From Acinetobacter populi (GTDB lineage: Bacteria > Pseudomonadota > Gammaproteobacteria > Pseudomonadales > Moraxellaceae): a stretch of DNA of 64,000 nucleotides. Under the pieces are notes generated by a model that did no database searches, was not told where the DNA came from, and saw only the letters and a list, made by a program, of their open reading frames with translations. The stretch is from positions 18,991-82,990 of the forward strand of contig NZ_NEXX01000008.1 of NCBI RefSeq assembly GCF_002174125.1, written 5' to 3'. The position numbers and the translations under genes are program-made. Numbering within the stretch: position 1 is the stretch's first letter; every line of letters starts with the position of its first letter. Shown piece by piece: positions 9,378 to 19,517 of this stretch.

Positions 9378-10772
9378 TTAAACTTCATTGCACCCATTGG
9401 ATACAATTTTTTCGAACAAAGTAATCGATTCGACGTGCTCGGTATGGGTAAACATATCCATCACACCGGCCTGAACCAATCGATAGCCTTGCCGAGTTAA
9501 AATACCTGCATCTCTTGCCAATGTTGCCGGATCACAAGATACATATACAATTCTTTTTGCAGCAAAATTCACCACATATTGCATGACTTGTTCCGCACCT
9601 GCACGAGGTGGATCAATGAGCAGTGCATCAAATCCCTGTGTTGCCCATGCCTGATCCGAGAAATCCTGTGCTAAATCCTGCTGATAGAATTTGACATTGC
9701 TGATCTGGTTCAACTTGGCGTTTTCCTCACCACGTAAAACCATTTCTTCGACGCCTTCTACCGCCACGACCTGTCCAGTTTCTCCCACGCATTTTGCCAA
9801 AGCAAAAGAGAAATTTCCCAGACCACAGAACAAATCCAAAACTCTTTCACCTTTTTGCAAATCAAGCAACTGACATGCCAACTGCACCATTTGTTGATTT
9901 ACAGTTGCGTTCACCTGCGTAAAATCGACAGGTGAAAATGCCAGTTTTAAATCAAACGCTGGCAATTGATAATGCAAACGCATTGTAGCAGTTTCTGTAT
10001 CAATACGCTGTAGCGTTTGGTATCGATCTGGCAACAAATACAGCTGCCAAGTGCATTTTTTTACAAAATCTAACAATTTTTCAATATCTTGCTGCGACAG
10101 CTTATTAATATGTCGAATAAGTAAGGCAACTTCCTCATCACCAAGCGCAAATTCCAGATGGGTAATTGCCTGTTTATTTTCTAGCTGTTTTAAACAATCG
10201 GTCAGGGCTAAAAGTTGAGAAGAGACCCGCTCATCCAAAATTGGACAGTATTCAATTGCCACCAAATAATTAGACTTACTTTCACGAAAACCAACAATCA
10301 TCTGCTGCTGTTTTGCACGCCAACGAACACCCAAACGTGCACGACGACGATAATCGGTTTTTAAGGAACGAATCGGTGCTAACCAGTGATCCGGTGCAAT
10401 GCCCGCAATATGCTGCAAATGTGACTTTAAGACATCCTGCTTAAATGCAATTTGTTTATCTAATGCAATATGCTGAATTGAACAGCCACCACACACCCCA
10501 AAATGTTTACAAATTGGCTGAACACGATCGGGTGATGGTTCACTAAGCACCTCAATCGCATCTGCTTCCTCAAAGCGTTTATGCTGTCTGGTGATTTTGG
10601 CCAGTACAGTTTCTTGCGGCAAGGCAAAGCGTACAAAAACTTTTTTACCCTCTTTGCTTTGATCAGACTGCTCGGCACCATATAAAGCAATGCCACGACC
10701 TTCATGCGATAAATTTTCAATTGATAACGTCACTGGCTGCAAAGCTGGCTGTGAACGTAAATGCTTTTTCAA
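9378..10772 (-). CDS. rlmD: 23S rRNA (uracil-1939-C5)-methyltransferase RlmD
   Basis: It methylates U1939 of 23S rRNA using SAM. The 464 residues show a TRAM domain (about 10-75) and a 4Fe-4S cluster site with C88, C94, C97 ([14 protein letters not shown]) and C176 (EYCPIL). The SAM site is in [13 protein letters not shown], followed by LLIDPPRAG, and the nucleophile Cys is in [12 protein letters not shown]. The start appears to be TTG at 10770-10772; a stop lies in frame upstream and no ATG intervenes before the TRAM domain. It lies 26 bp upstream of relA in the same direction, so the pair is probably co-transcribed. Confidence 0.95.
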   Translation of the reverse strand: MKKHLRSQPALQPVTLSIENLSHEGRGIALYGAEQSDQSKEGKKVFVRFALPQETVLAKITRQHKRFEEADAIEVLSEPSPDRVQPICKHFGVCGGCSIQHIALDKQIAFKQDVLKSHLQHIAGIAPDHWLAPIRSLKTDYRRRARLGVRWRAKQQQMIVGFRESKSNYLVAIEYCPILDERVSSQLLALTDCLKQLENKQAITHLEFALGDEEVALLIRHINKLSQQDIEKLLDFVKKCTWQLYLLPDRYQTLQRIDTETATMRLHYQLPAFDLKLAFSPVDFTQVNATVNQQMVQLACQLLDLQKGERVLDLFCGLGNFSFALAKCVGETGQVVAVEGVEEMVLRGEENAKLNQISNVKFYQQDLAQDFSDQAWATQGFDALLIDPPRAGAEQVMQYVVNFAAKRIVYVSCDPATLARDAGILTRQGYRLVQAGVMDMFTHTEHVESITLFEKIVSNGCNEV

Positions 10773-10807
10773 AGCGATATTCCAAATAAATGATTGAAGA
10801 GCTTAAT

Positions 10808-11629
10808 TCAGATTCCGTTAAAATCAGATTGTGTAAATACCGTACTTAAACAAGTCTGTTGCCAGATTTCCAGAAATTCGGCATGTTGCGGCTGTTGCTG
10901 TAGATATAAAATCGTATGACGAATCCAGTCCTGATGCTGTGCCTGCTGGATAAATCCACGTAACAACAACCAGCGCAAATAAATCAGCCAGGTATTCAGC
11001 ACATCACCTTCACAATAAGAGCTTAAATCCAGCCATTGCTGCTGTTTTACATAGTCTGCCACATGATAACCTGATAACCCACGTTTGCCGGGATAACCCA
11101 GAATTTGTGCCACATCATCAAGTTTCTGAAAATTACGAATATTAAAACTCGCCAGCACATCCATTAAATCGGTGTGTCTGGCATGATAACGATTCTGGTA
11201 ATTATTATGGCGTTTCTGAGGATTCCAGTCGCCCTGCTCAAATAGATTGGCCGCGGTTACACCATGATATAAACAGCGGTACATAATCACCGGCAAATCA
11301 AACTGACCGCCATTCCAGCTCACTAGAATCGGCGATTTTTTCTCAAAAATCCCGACAAACTTTTGCAGGATCTCTATTTCGGAAAAATTTTCTCTGGTCC
11401 ACGAGAATAACTGAAATTTATCCTGATCAATCCAAAGACCGGAAATACAGACAATTTCGTGTAAAGGCGTGCGAGGAAACTCGGTGCCAGCCTCTTGCCG
11501 ACGCAGTTTATTTAAGGCTTGCTGTGCATCATCAAGCGGCAAATCCAGCCCATACAGTTGACTACCCGCTTTTACATCAGTCACTGTTTCGATATCAAAG
11601 ACTAAAACAGGGTAGCCAAACATCATCAT
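10808..11629 (-). CDS. Predicted 3'-5' exonuclease (PolB exo-like, DEDD fold)
   Basis: It belongs to the family related to the proofreading domain of family B DNA polymerases, but stands alone (273 residues). The acidic metal-binding motifs are visible: Exo I in VFDIETVTD (D11, E13), Exo II in VSWNGGQFDLPV, and Exo III in YCEGDVLNTWLIYLR. The protein starts MMMFG, so the exact ATG among three in a row is undecided. It lies between rlmD (35 bp) and cysM (28 bp) and is likely in the same operon. Its nucleic acid substrate is not known to me. Confidence 0.85.
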   Translation of the reverse strand: MMMFGYPVLVFDIETVTDVKAGSQLYGLDLPLDDAQQALNKLRRQEAGTEFPRTPLHEIVCISGLWIDQDKFQLFSWTRENFSEIEILQKFVGIFEKKSPILVSWNGGQFDLPVIMYRCLYHGVTAANLFEQGDWNPQKRHNNYQNRYHARHTDLMDVLASFNIRNFQKLDDVAQILGYPGKRGLSGYHVADYVKQQQWLDLSSYCEGDVLNTWLIYLRWLLLRGFIQQAQHQDWIRHTILYLQQQPQHAEFLEIWQQTCLSTVFTQSDFNGI

Positions 11630-11657
11630 ATTATCTCTCGATTTTTACATGCCGTCT

Positions 11658-12581
11658 TTACAGTTCATCTTTTACAGAAAACAGGCCTGTAGAAAGATAG
11701 CGATCGCCACGATCACAAATGATACAAACAATCACGGCATCGGGATTTTGTTTTGCCACTTGCAATGCGGCCCATACTGCACCACCGGATGAGGTTCCGG
11801 CACAGATGCCTTCATGACGGGCGAGTTGGCGCATGGTCACTTCGGCATCTTTTTGATCAATATCCATCACCTGATCGACACGGGACGGATCAAAAATTGT
11901 TGGAAGATATTCTTTGGGCCAGCGGCGAATCCCGGCAATGCTCGAACCTTCGGAAGGTTGTAAACCAATAATCTGAATATCTGGATTTTTTTCTTTTAGA
12001 TATTTAGATACCCCCATAATGGTCCCTGTGGTTCCCATCGAACTGACAAAATGGGTGATTTTCCCCTCTGTTTGTTCCCAGATTTCTGGTCCTGTGGTGA
12101 GGTAATGCGCTTCCGAATTATCCTGATTACCAAACTGGTTTAACACCAGTCCAAGACCGTCAGCCTGCATCTGTAAAGCCAGATCACGGGCACCTTCCAT
12201 GCCCTGTTCCTTAGTGACTTCAATCAACTCTGCGCCATATGCCAACATCGCGTCTTTACGTTCTTGACTCATATTGTCCGGCATGATCAATTTCATGCGG
12301 TAACCACGCATTGCTGCCACCATTGCCAAAGCAATACCTGTATTACCACTGGTGGCTTCGATCAAGGTATCGCCGGGTTTAATCTGACCACGGCGTTCAG
12401 CCTGTATAATCATATTATATGCGGGACGATCTTTGACAGAACCAGCCGGATTATTCCCTTCCAACTTTGCCAATACCGTCGCCGAACATTGATTTAAACG
12501 CTGTAATCGCACCAACGGTGTTTTACCGACGTAATAATCAAGGGTGTATTGCTCGTTTTGAAAAGGATATGTATTACTCAT
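11658..12581 (-). CDS. cysM: Cysteine synthase B (O-acetylserine sulfhydrylase)
   Basis: This PLP enzyme makes cysteine from O-acetylserine (or phosphoserine) and sulfide or thiosulfate. The PLP lysine is K50 in NNPAGSVKDRPA. The substrate loop EATSGNTGIAL and the phosphate-binding SSMGTTGTIMGVSKYL follow, then GTSSGGAVWAAL. The 307-residue length and the arginine-rich loop (RRWPKEYLP) place it with the CysM rather than the CysK group. It is divergent from the gacS/barA gene, with 177 bp between start codons. Confidence 0.95.
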   Translation of the reverse strand: MSNTYPFQNEQYTLDYYVGKTPLVRLQRLNQCSATVLAKLEGNNPAGSVKDRPAYNMIIQAERRGQIKPGDTLIEATSGNTGIALAMVAAMRGYRMKLIMPDNMSQERKDAMLAYGAELIEVTKEQGMEGARDLALQMQADGLGLVLNQFGNQDNSEAHYLTTGPEIWEQTEGKITHFVSSMGTTGTIMGVSKYLKEKNPDIQIIGLQPSEGSSIAGIRRWPKEYLPTIFDPSRVDQVMDIDQKDAEVTMRQLARHEGICAGTSSGGAVWAALQVAKQNPDAVIVCIICDRGDRYLSTGLFSVKDEL

Positions 12582-12758
12582 TTTTGGCTCTTAATTGTTG
12601 CCGATCTGAAAAGTTTGTCTATTGTAGAGAAAAACGCCCCGTACTGCATCAATCCGCTTAGAAATTTATACCCACATCTGCAATAGATTTTGCTTGATCA
12701 AGTGAAATACGTGCTAGTATTCTCACATTTATTGCTTCTATGATGTTGATATTGCACC

Positions 12759-15572
12759 ATGCAACGACAATCTGAAACCTTCTGGCATCGCTTTAAAATA
12801 ACAAATGCTTATGGGCAATTGATTGCACTTATTTTTGTGCCGATCATGATTTTGGCATGTACAGGTGCAATTCTGGTGTTAAAAGAAACCTCTCGCTCGA
12901 TTCAAGCCCAGCAGGTTTCAGCAGCGTCAGCCATCTTAACCCGTTATCATAAGACCTCTTCTACCTTACTGGATTTAATTCAACATCATCCAAATCAATA
13001 CCCGCAAGCGCAAGCCATTTTGCAGTATATTTTGAATGAACCCGATCTGATGCGCGCAGCTTTGGTTGATATGCATGACAACACCCGTCTTTATGTGGGC
13101 TATAAACACCATCTGCCTTGGCCGCAATTTCCGATTACTAGCAATGTCTTCGGTCCAATCCATATTAATGATGGCAATATTTATGGTATGCGCATCGGCT
13201 ATAGTGAAGATGGCCCCATCTGGTTACTGATCGAACTGAATAATCAGTCACTGACTATTGCTCGCTATCGGGTATGGCTAGCACTGAGTATTACCGGATT
13301 ATTAACCTTATTATTACTCTTATTATGTCTTAATTTTTATTCCCGTCGCTGGATTGCCCCGATGTACGAAATCCGTCTGCAATTGCAGCGTATGAACGCG
13401 GACAATCTGGGCAAACCTTTTCAGACCAAAAGTTCGGGTGAACTGGGATTATTGCAAAAAGACATCGCCAAACTCTTAAAACGTTTGCATTTTAGTTTTC
13501 TGGAATTAAAAGAACATACCGAACAGACAGAAGATGATTTACGCAAAACACTAGATACGTTGGAAGTCCAGAACATTACTTATAAACAGGCACGCGATCA
13601 GGCCATTTCTTCCAATCAAGCCAAATCCGTATTTTTGGCAAACATCAGTCATGAACTACGCACACCACTGAATAGCATTGATGGTTTTATTCATTTGATG
13701 TTGCGGCGTGGTCATTTGAATGATGAAAATCTGATGTATGTGCAAACCATTCGTAAATCTTCAGCCCATCTTCTGGCATTGATCAATGATGTACTGGATT
13801 TCTCCAAAATTGATGCAGGTAAGCTGGAACTAGAAGTTGCACAGTTTAATCTGGAAGAAGCCATTTTTGATGTCATGGACATGCTCTCCCCACTTGCCTG
13901 TGAAAAACGCATCGACATGGCCATTTATTATGATGAAGCTTTGCCCATCTCGGTACTTGGCGATGTCTTGCGCTTTAAGCAAATTCTGACCAATCTGGTC
14001 TCAAATGCCATCAAATTCACTCCGGAAGGTGACATTATTGTACGTACTCGTCTGGAACAGGATGAATTTAACCGTATTACTGTGCATTGTAGCGTTCAGG
14101 ACAGCGGCATCGGTTTAAGTGGCACAGATCGTAAAAAATTATTTGCCTCATTCTCACAAGGTGATACTTCCGTTACACGCCAATTTGGTGGTACAGGTCT
14201 GGGGCTTGCCATCTCCAAACAGCTGGTGCATTTAATGCATGGACAAATTGGTTTTGAAGATAATCAGGAACGTAACCCGACCGAAAAAGGCGCAACCTTC
14301 TGGTTTACTGCACAACTGGAATTGCCACAGGAACAACCGCTCCAGCTACAAGATCTCTCACAATTCCATATCCTAAGCTATATTTCCCATCCTGCCACAG
14401 CCAATATTCTCAAGCATTATCTGGAAGGATATGGTGCGCAACATAGTGAAGCAGGTTCTATTCTGGACTTATTTAGCCGGATTAAACAATTCAATCAATA
14501 TGATGAAAAAGGCTGGGTATTTGTCGATCATTCAGGCGATACCGAAGCATTGCTACAGGAATTACGCAGTCGTTATAGTGGCAATCTCGCGATTTATGGC
14601 TATCAAATGTTGCTAGATCCAAGCCTATTGCAGAAATATCATGCCATTGCACTGAATCAACCGATTAGCCGCAGCAATCTGTTAAAGATTTTCTATTCCG
14701 ATCAGAATAAAACCTATGTCGAACCCTTTGATGGTCGCGGCTTACATGTGCTTGCCGTTGATGATCATTTACCTAATCTGATTGTACTGGAAGCCTTGCT
14801 GAATGAGCTCAATATCGAAGTTACGACAGCCATTAGCGGACAAATGGCATTAAATCGTATTCAGGAATGTGTCGATCATAATTTACCGCTCTATGATCTT
14901 ATTTTTATGGATATCCAAATGCCGGTAATGTCTGGAATAGAAACCACACAAGCCATTCGTGCATTGGAATATTCTCTTGAACGGCATACGACCTTACCAA
15001 TCATTGCCCTGACTGCACATGCTATGGCAGATGAAAAAGAAAAATTATTAAAAGCTGGGATGAATGACTATGTCACAAAACCGATTCAACTTGAACAACT
15101 CATCCAGATCTTCACCACATGGACCAATGTTAATCAAAAAGAATACCGTCTCGAACATGAGCCAACAACGCAAGTGGTTGCAATAGACACCAATGAACAT
15201 GACATGATTTTAGACTGGAAGAAGAGTATAGAACTCTCGGCCAATAAAGTAGATCTGGCAAAAGACCTGTTAAAAATGTTGATCAAAAGTTTTGACAAAG
15301 AACAACAAGAAATGCAACAACTGATTGATGATGAAGATTTCCCGCAACTTGAACACAATCTACATCGCCTGTATGGCGCAAGTCGGTATATTGGTGTGCC
15401 CAAACTACAGGAAATTTCGGGCGAATTTGAACAATTTGTTTCACAACTTCGTAAACAGAAAAAAGTTGCTGATGACATATTTATCGAACAAGTCGCACAG
15501 CGTTTTGCCCTATTACTGGAAGCCATGGAACAAATTAAACTGGCAGCACAACCTTATCTTTCCGAGGACTAA
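12759..15572 (+). CDS. gacS: Hybrid sensor histidine kinase GacS/BarA
   Basis: This inner-membrane kinase of 937 residues normally phosphorylates the GacA/UvrY response regulator, which controls Rsm/Csr small RNAs and many envelope and virulence traits. Domains in order are TM1 (about 20-42), a periplasmic sensor, TM2 (about 172-193), HAMP, HisKA with H298 in NISHELRTPLNSI, HATPase_c (NAIKF, DSGIGL, GGTGLGL), a first receiver-like region (about 525-645), a true receiver with D718 in FMDIQMPVMSG, and an HPt domain with H869 in HRLYGAS. The first receiver-like region lacks a recognisable phospho-acceptor Asp. The response regulator is not in this window. Confidence 0.93.
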   Translation: MQRQSETFWHRFKITNAYGQLIALIFVPIMILACTGAILVLKETSRSIQAQQVSAASAILTRYHKTSSTLLDLIQHHPNQYPQAQAILQYILNEPDLMRAALVDMHDNTRLYVGYKHHLPWPQFPITSNVFGPIHINDGNIYGMRIGYSEDGPIWLLIELNNQSLTIARYRVWLALSITGLLTLLLLLLCLNFYSRRWIAPMYEIRLQLQRMNADNLGKPFQTKSSGELGLLQKDIAKLLKRLHFSFLELKEHTEQTEDDLRKTLDTLEVQNITYKQARDQAISSNQAKSVFLANISHELRTPLNSIDGFIHLMLRRGHLNDENLMYVQTIRKSSAHLLALINDVLDFSKIDAGKLELEVAQFNLEEAIFDVMDMLSPLACEKRIDMAIYYDEALPISVLGDVLRFKQILTNLVSNAIKFTPEGDIIVRTRLEQDEFNRITVHCSVQDSGIGLSGTDRKKLFASFSQGDTSVTRQFGGTGLGLAISKQLVHLMHGQIGFEDNQERNPTEKGATFWFTAQLELPQEQPLQLQDLSQFHILSYISHPATANILKHYLEGYGAQHSEAGSILDLFSRIKQFNQYDEKGWVFVDHSGDTEALLQELRSRYSGNLAIYGYQMLLDPSLLQKYHAIALNQPISRSNLLKIFYSDQNKTYVEPFDGRGLHVLAVDDHLPNLIVLEALLNELNIEVTTAISGQMALNRIQECVDHNLPLYDLIFMDIQMPVMSGIETTQAIRALEYSLERHTTLPIIALTAHAMADEKEKLLKAGMNDYVTKPIQLEQLIQIFTTWTNVNQKEYRLEHEPTTQVVAIDTNEHDMILDWKKSIELSANKVDLAKDLLKMLIKSFDKEQQEMQQLIDDEDFPQLEHNLHRLYGASRYIGVPKLQEISGEFEQFVSQLRKQKKVADDIFIEQVAQRFALLLEAMEQIKLAAQPYLSED

Positions 15573-15704
15573 ATCAAGGAACAAAAGAACTGGAGCAATA
15601 AAAGCAGACCATGAACCATGCGTCAGATTTCATGATTTCCTTGATATCCAGACATGCTATGCTGATTCATCATTCAAAAATCATAATGATTTGATGGAGG
15701 CATG

Positions 15705-16499
15705 ATGTCAATCGTTACCGTGAATATTCAAGACAATGGAATTGCAATCGTATCATTAAACCGACCAGAAAAACGCAATGCCATGAGCTTTGCCTTACTG
15801 CGGCAACTGATCAAAACAGCACAACAACTGAAAAAAAATAAAAAAGTACGTTGTGTCATTCTCACTGGAAACAATCAGATCTTTAGTTCAGGCATCGATT
15901 TAAGCGACCTGAATAATCCCAAGAATAGCGCCTATGCAGTTTGGGAATTAGTAAAGCCGGGACAAAGTCTATTTCAGAAGGCATTTTTGGTCTGGCAGGA
16001 TTTACCTGTACCGGTGATTGCCGCAATTGAAGGCTATTGTTTTGGTGCAGGCATGCAGTTGGCACTTGCAGCCGATATACGCATTAGTCATCCCGATACC
16101 AAAATGTCAATCATGGAAAGCCGTTGGGGACTGGTGCCAGATATGGGACTTACCCGTTCATTAAAAGGTTTGATTGCACTGGATCTGGCCAAGGAATTGA
16201 CCATGACCGCCCGAATTTTTGATGGACAATATGCCAAAGACATTGGACTGGTCACTCATATCAACCCGCAGCCCTTACAACAGGCACAAACTTTGGCAGA
16301 AGAATTACTGCAACGCTCGCCAGATGCCTTACTTGCAGCAAAACGAGTATTACAGGCCATGGAACATCAACCGCAAAAATCCCTGCGTCTTGAAAAAATC
16401 TGGCAATTACGTCTGCTACTAGGTAAAAACAGCCAACTGGCACGTAAAAAAGATAAACAACCAGATACCACTTTTTTACCTCGACAATATCGTGGCTAA
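15705..16499 (+). CDS. Crotonase-family protein (enoyl-CoA hydratase/isomerase-like)
   Basis: It has a crotonase fold of about 264 residues with the oxyanion-hole motifs SSGIDLSDL and FGAGMQLALAADIR. The first catalytic Glu of rat-type enoyl-CoA hydratase (the E of GGGCELAM) is a Gln here (GAGMQLAL); the second acidic position is kept in IMESRWGLVPD. It may therefore be an isomerase or other crotonase, not a standard hydratase. Two ATGs lie in tandem (15702, 15705) behind GGAGG at 15696-15700; the second has the better spacing. The gene is followed by a weak hairpin and T-run. Confidence 0.85.
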   Translation: MSIVTVNIQDNGIAIVSLNRPEKRNAMSFALLRQLIKTAQQLKKNKKVRCVILTGNNQIFSSGIDLSDLNNPKNSAYAVWELVKPGQSLFQKAFLVWQDLPVPVIAAIEGYCFGAGMQLALAADIRISHPDTKMSIMESRWGLVPDMGLTRSLKGLIALDLAKELTMTARIFDGQYAKDIGLVTHINPQPLQQAQTLAEELLQRSPDALLAAKRVLQAMEHQPQKSLRLEKIWQLRLLLGKNSQLARKKDKQPDTTFLPRQYRG

Positions 16500-16523
16500 T
16501 TTTTACCTCATGATCTTGACTCA

Positions 16524-16546
16524 ATCACTTTAAGTGATGTTTTTTA
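16524..16546 (+). terminator. Possible weak terminator after the crotonase gene
   Basis: The short inverted repeat ATCAC / GTGAT is followed directly by a run of six T. The stem is only about 5 bp, so read-through into the next gene is likely. Confidence 0.4.
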
Positions 16547-16584
16547 TGGCATTATTAAGTGATTAAATCAAAGTGAAATCACGC

Positions 16585-17451
16585 ATGAATACAGATAAAG
16601 CAATTGCATTTTTGGGTATGGGCCTGATGGGCAGTCGCATGAGCAAGCGGTTGATTGATGTTGGCTTTAAGGTAGCAGTGTGGAATCGTACAGCCAGTGC
16701 TTGCGAACCGATCATTGCCTATGGGGCAGAAGCGCTGGAACTGAAGAATATCGGACAATATCCAATTGTCATGTTGTGTCTTGCTGATGATACCGCGGTC
16801 ACGACCGTGGTGGAACACATTCTGCCCGACCTGCAAGAAAATCAGATCTGTATTGATTTTTCCAGTTTATCAGTTTCTGCAACCACACAACTGGCAAAAA
16901 AAGTATCAGAAAAACAGGTCAACTGGATTGATTCCCCTGTCTCAGGTGGCATTGCAGGGGCAGAACAAGGCACGCTGGTGATCTTTGCTGGAGGTGATGC
17001 CAAACTTATTCAAGCATTACATCCTGTATATGCTCCTCTTGCACAGCGAGTCACCTGTATGGGCGCTACTGGAACGGGACAAGCCACCAAAATCTGTAAT
17101 CAGTTAATTGTTGCTGCCAGCAGCACCCTCATTGCCGAAGCTGTGGCACTGGCACAAAATGCTGGTGTCGATGCTAATCTGCTCGCACCTGCACTGGCCG
17201 GCGGTTTTGCAGACTCAAAACCCTTTCAAATCTTATCACCGCGTATGGCCAGCCAAAATTTTGAACCGGTACAGTGGAAAGTACAAACGCTCAGTAAAGA
17301 CCTCAACAATGCGGTTAATCTGGCAGATCAAGTAGGTTTGAACTTGCCTATGGCAGCGCATGCCCTAAGCCAGTTACAACAACACCAACAACAAGGATTT
17401 GCCGAAAAAGATCTTTCTACGTTAATCTTAAGTATCAAAAGTACGATCTAG
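16585..17451 (+). CDS. NAD(P)-dependent beta-hydroxyacid dehydrogenase (GlxR/3-hydroxyisobutyrate dehydrogenase family)
   Basis: The Rossmann motif FLGMGLMGSRMSKRL is at the N-terminus. The substrate-binding signature DSPVSGGIAGAEQGTL and the catalytic-lysine region GATGTGQATKICNQL follow, then an all-helical C-terminal domain. The length (288 residues from this ATG) is normal for the family. A GTG at 16573 could add four residues. The next gene is a hydroxypyruvate isomerase, so tartronate semialdehyde or 2-hydroxy-3-oxopropionate is the most likely substrate; succinate semialdehyde and 3-hydroxyisobutyrate remain possible. Confidence 0.85.
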   Translation: MNTDKAIAFLGMGLMGSRMSKRLIDVGFKVAVWNRTASACEPIIAYGAEALELKNIGQYPIVMLCLADDTAVTTVVEHILPDLQENQICIDFSSLSVSATTQLAKKVSEKQVNWIDSPVSGGIAGAEQGTLVIFAGGDAKLIQALHPVYAPLAQRVTCMGATGTGQATKICNQLIVAASSTLIAEAVALAQNAGVDANLLAPALAGGFADSKPFQILSPRMASQNFEPVQWKVQTLSKDLNNAVNLADQVGLNLPMAAHALSQLQQHQQQGFAEKDLSTLILSIKSTI

Positions 17452-17509
17452 CGTTTATGATATTGTATTGCTGCAATAAAATAATTCATAAATGCTTAGG
17501 GAAAATCTC

Positions 17510-18286
17510 ATGTTAAATCTCGCTGTCAATCTTTCAATGATCTTTACCGAAGTTCCACTGATTGAGCGTTTTGCACTGGCAAAACAGCAAGGCTTTCATG
17601 CAGTAGAAATTCAATTTCCTTATGAATTAAGCATTGAGCAAATCCAGCAACAACTTGATCAGCATGATCTTGATCTGGTCCTGATTAATGTTCCGGCTGG
17701 TGATCTGATGCAAGGCGGCAATGGTCTAGCGGGAATTCCCGGTAAAGAAATCGAATTTGCCCTTGCGGTCAAACATGCCATGGAATATGCATCTAGCCTA
17801 AAAGTACCTACAGTTAATATTCTGGCAGGTAAACAACCGCTAGATGCAGATTTGCTGCCATGTCTACAAACCCTAGCGGAAAATTTAAAATTCGCTTGTG
17901 ATGCCTTTCAGGATGAAAATATCACCCCAGCCATCGAAATGATCAACGATATCGATATGCCAAGGTTTTTGATTCAAAATCTTGCTCAAGGTCAAGAGAT
18001 GCTGGAAGTGGTCAATCATCCTGCACTTAAGCTGCAATACGATTGTTATCATATGGCAATGATGGGAGAAAATGTACTCGAAGGTTTACAGGAAAATATC
18101 CAGCATATTGCCCATATTCAATTTGCGGATTATCCAAACCGACATGAACCCTCCACTGGCAGAATCAATTATCCTAAAATTTTTGACTGGATTCAGCAAA
18201 GTACCTATCTGGGATATTGTGCAGCAGAATACAAACCTAGCCAGCACTCTCAGGATAGTTTTGACTGGTTAAAGAGTTATATCTAA
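17510..18286 (+). CDS. hyi: Hydroxypyruvate isomerase-family protein
   Basis: This is a TIM-barrel sugar-isomerase fold of 258 residues. Motifs resemble Hyi: AVEIQFPYE, LINVPAGD, the catalytic metal-binding Glu in AIEMINDIDMP, QYDCYHMAMMG, HIQFADYPNRHEPSTG, and the second Glu in AAEYKPS. Hyi interconverts hydroxypyruvate and tartronate semialdehyde. An ATG at 17492 would add six residues, but AGGGA lies ideally before the ATG at 17510. It forms a pair with the upstream GlxR-like dehydrogenase; no glyoxylate carboligase gene is present nearby. Confidence 0.87.
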   Translation: MLNLAVNLSMIFTEVPLIERFALAKQQGFHAVEIQFPYELSIEQIQQQLDQHDLDLVLINVPAGDLMQGGNGLAGIPGKEIEFALAVKHAMEYASSLKVPTVNILAGKQPLDADLLPCLQTLAENLKFACDAFQDENITPAIEMINDIDMPRFLIQNLAQGQEMLEVVNHPALKLQYDCYHMAMMGENVLEGLQENIQHIAHIQFADYPNRHEPSTGRINYPKIFDWIQQSTYLGYCAAEYKPSQHSQDSFDWLKSYI

Positions 18287-18322
18287 ACCACTATTTTTAA
18301 CACAATAGAATATGCCAATAAA

Positions 18323-18357
18323 AAAACGCTACGAGCACAAGAAGCACGTAGCGTTTT
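18323..18357. terminator. Bidirectional terminator between hyi and the DUF475 gene
   Basis: An 11-bp perfect stem (AAAACGCTACG / CGTAGCGTTTT) with a 13-nt loop has T-rich ends on both strands. It serves the two convergent genes. Confidence 0.85.
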
Positions 18358-18428
18358 CTTATTCTAACTTGTTTGTGAATAACTCAGCAGTTATCCACAA
18401 TACAGTTATGTATAAGCTGAACTTATCA

Positions 18429-19517
18429 TCATCCTGCTTGTTCACGGCGTCGATATGCAATCGACGAAATCACCGCCCAGACGATAAAGACGATACCAAT
18501 CAAGCCTGTGACCACTTCCGGAACATGTAAACCAGTACCACTACCCAGCATAATGATTGCCAGCGCACCAATTGCATAATGTGCACCATGCTCAAGATAG
18601 ATATAGGCATCCAGCGTACCTTTATCAACCAGATAGATGGTCATGGAACGCACAAACATCGCACCAATTGCCAGACCCAACATGATGATCACCACATCAT
18701 TGGTAATCGCAAAAGCGCCGATTACACCATCAAAGCTGAATGAGGCATCCAACACTTCCAGATAAATAAAACCACCTACACCGCCTTTCATTACCGCTTT
18801 GGCAACTTCGGCATTGCCTTGTGCTGCGGTCGGTTCATCACTGTCTTCATCTGCATTCTTTTGTGAACCTTCCAGTAGATGTCCAAGTACTTGTACCCCG
18901 ACATAAACCACAATGCCCCATATTCCTGCCATAGTGACCACCAGACGATCTGCCTCAGCAACATTTGCAGCCATTACCAATAAAGCAATCAAGGCAATAA
19001 ATACGGAAATTGCAGGAACACTACCAAAATGTGCCGAAGTTTTTTCCAGCCATTTAAACCAGTGGGTATCTTTTTCATCATCAAACATAAAGTTTAAAAA
19101 CACCAACAACAGGAACATACCACCAAAGGCTGCAATTTCAGCATGATGTGCCATCAACCGCTCAGAATACTGTTTAGGATCATTCAGCGCCAGCTTGGCC
19201 ACTTCAATCATGCCCATATCTGCCGTTACAGCAACAATTAACAGTGGAAAAATCAAACGCATACCAAAAACTGCAACCAGAATACCGACAGTCAAAAACA
19301 GCATTTTCCAGAATGGATCCCAGTTTTTAAGCACCGATGCATTGACTACCGCATTATCAAACGATAATGACACCTCCATCACCGCCAAAATCCCGGTAAT
19401 CAGTAATGCTTTAAACATGGTCGATAGACCAGCATCTAAACCGTGGGTATAGCCCCAATATGCCGAAAGTCCAAGACAGACAATGGTAAAGACAATTGAA
19501 AAACGAAAATGTTTCAT
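18429..19517 (-). CDS. DUF475 / TerC-like integral membrane protein
   Basis: This polytopic membrane protein (362 residues, about 9 hydrophobic segments) has the TerC-superfamily signatures MEVSLSFDNAVVNASVL near residue 47 and LDASFSFDGVIGAFAIT near residue 257. Each carries acidic residues within a membrane helix. TerC-like proteins are linked to tellurite resistance and to metal (often manganese) export. The substrate of this DUF475 branch is unknown to me. I looked for a manganese riboswitch upstream and saw none. The gene stands alone. Confidence 0.85.
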   Translation of the reverse strand: MKHFRFSIVFTIVCLGLSAYWGYTHGLDAGLSTMFKALLITGILAVMEVSLSFDNAVVNASVLKNWDPFWKMLFLTVGILVAVFGMRLIFPLLIVAVTADMGMIEVAKLALNDPKQYSERLMAHHAEIAAFGGMFLLLVFLNFMFDDEKDTHWFKWLEKTSAHFGSVPAISVFIALIALLVMAANVAEADRLVVTMAGIWGIVVYVGVQVLGHLLEGSQKNADEDSDEPTAAQGNAEVAKAVMKGGVGGFIYLEVLDASFSFDGVIGAFAITNDVVIIMLGLAIGAMFVRSMTIYLVDKGTLDAYIYLEHGAHYAIGALAIIMLGSGTGLHVPEVVTGLIGIVFIVWAVISSIAYRRREQAG

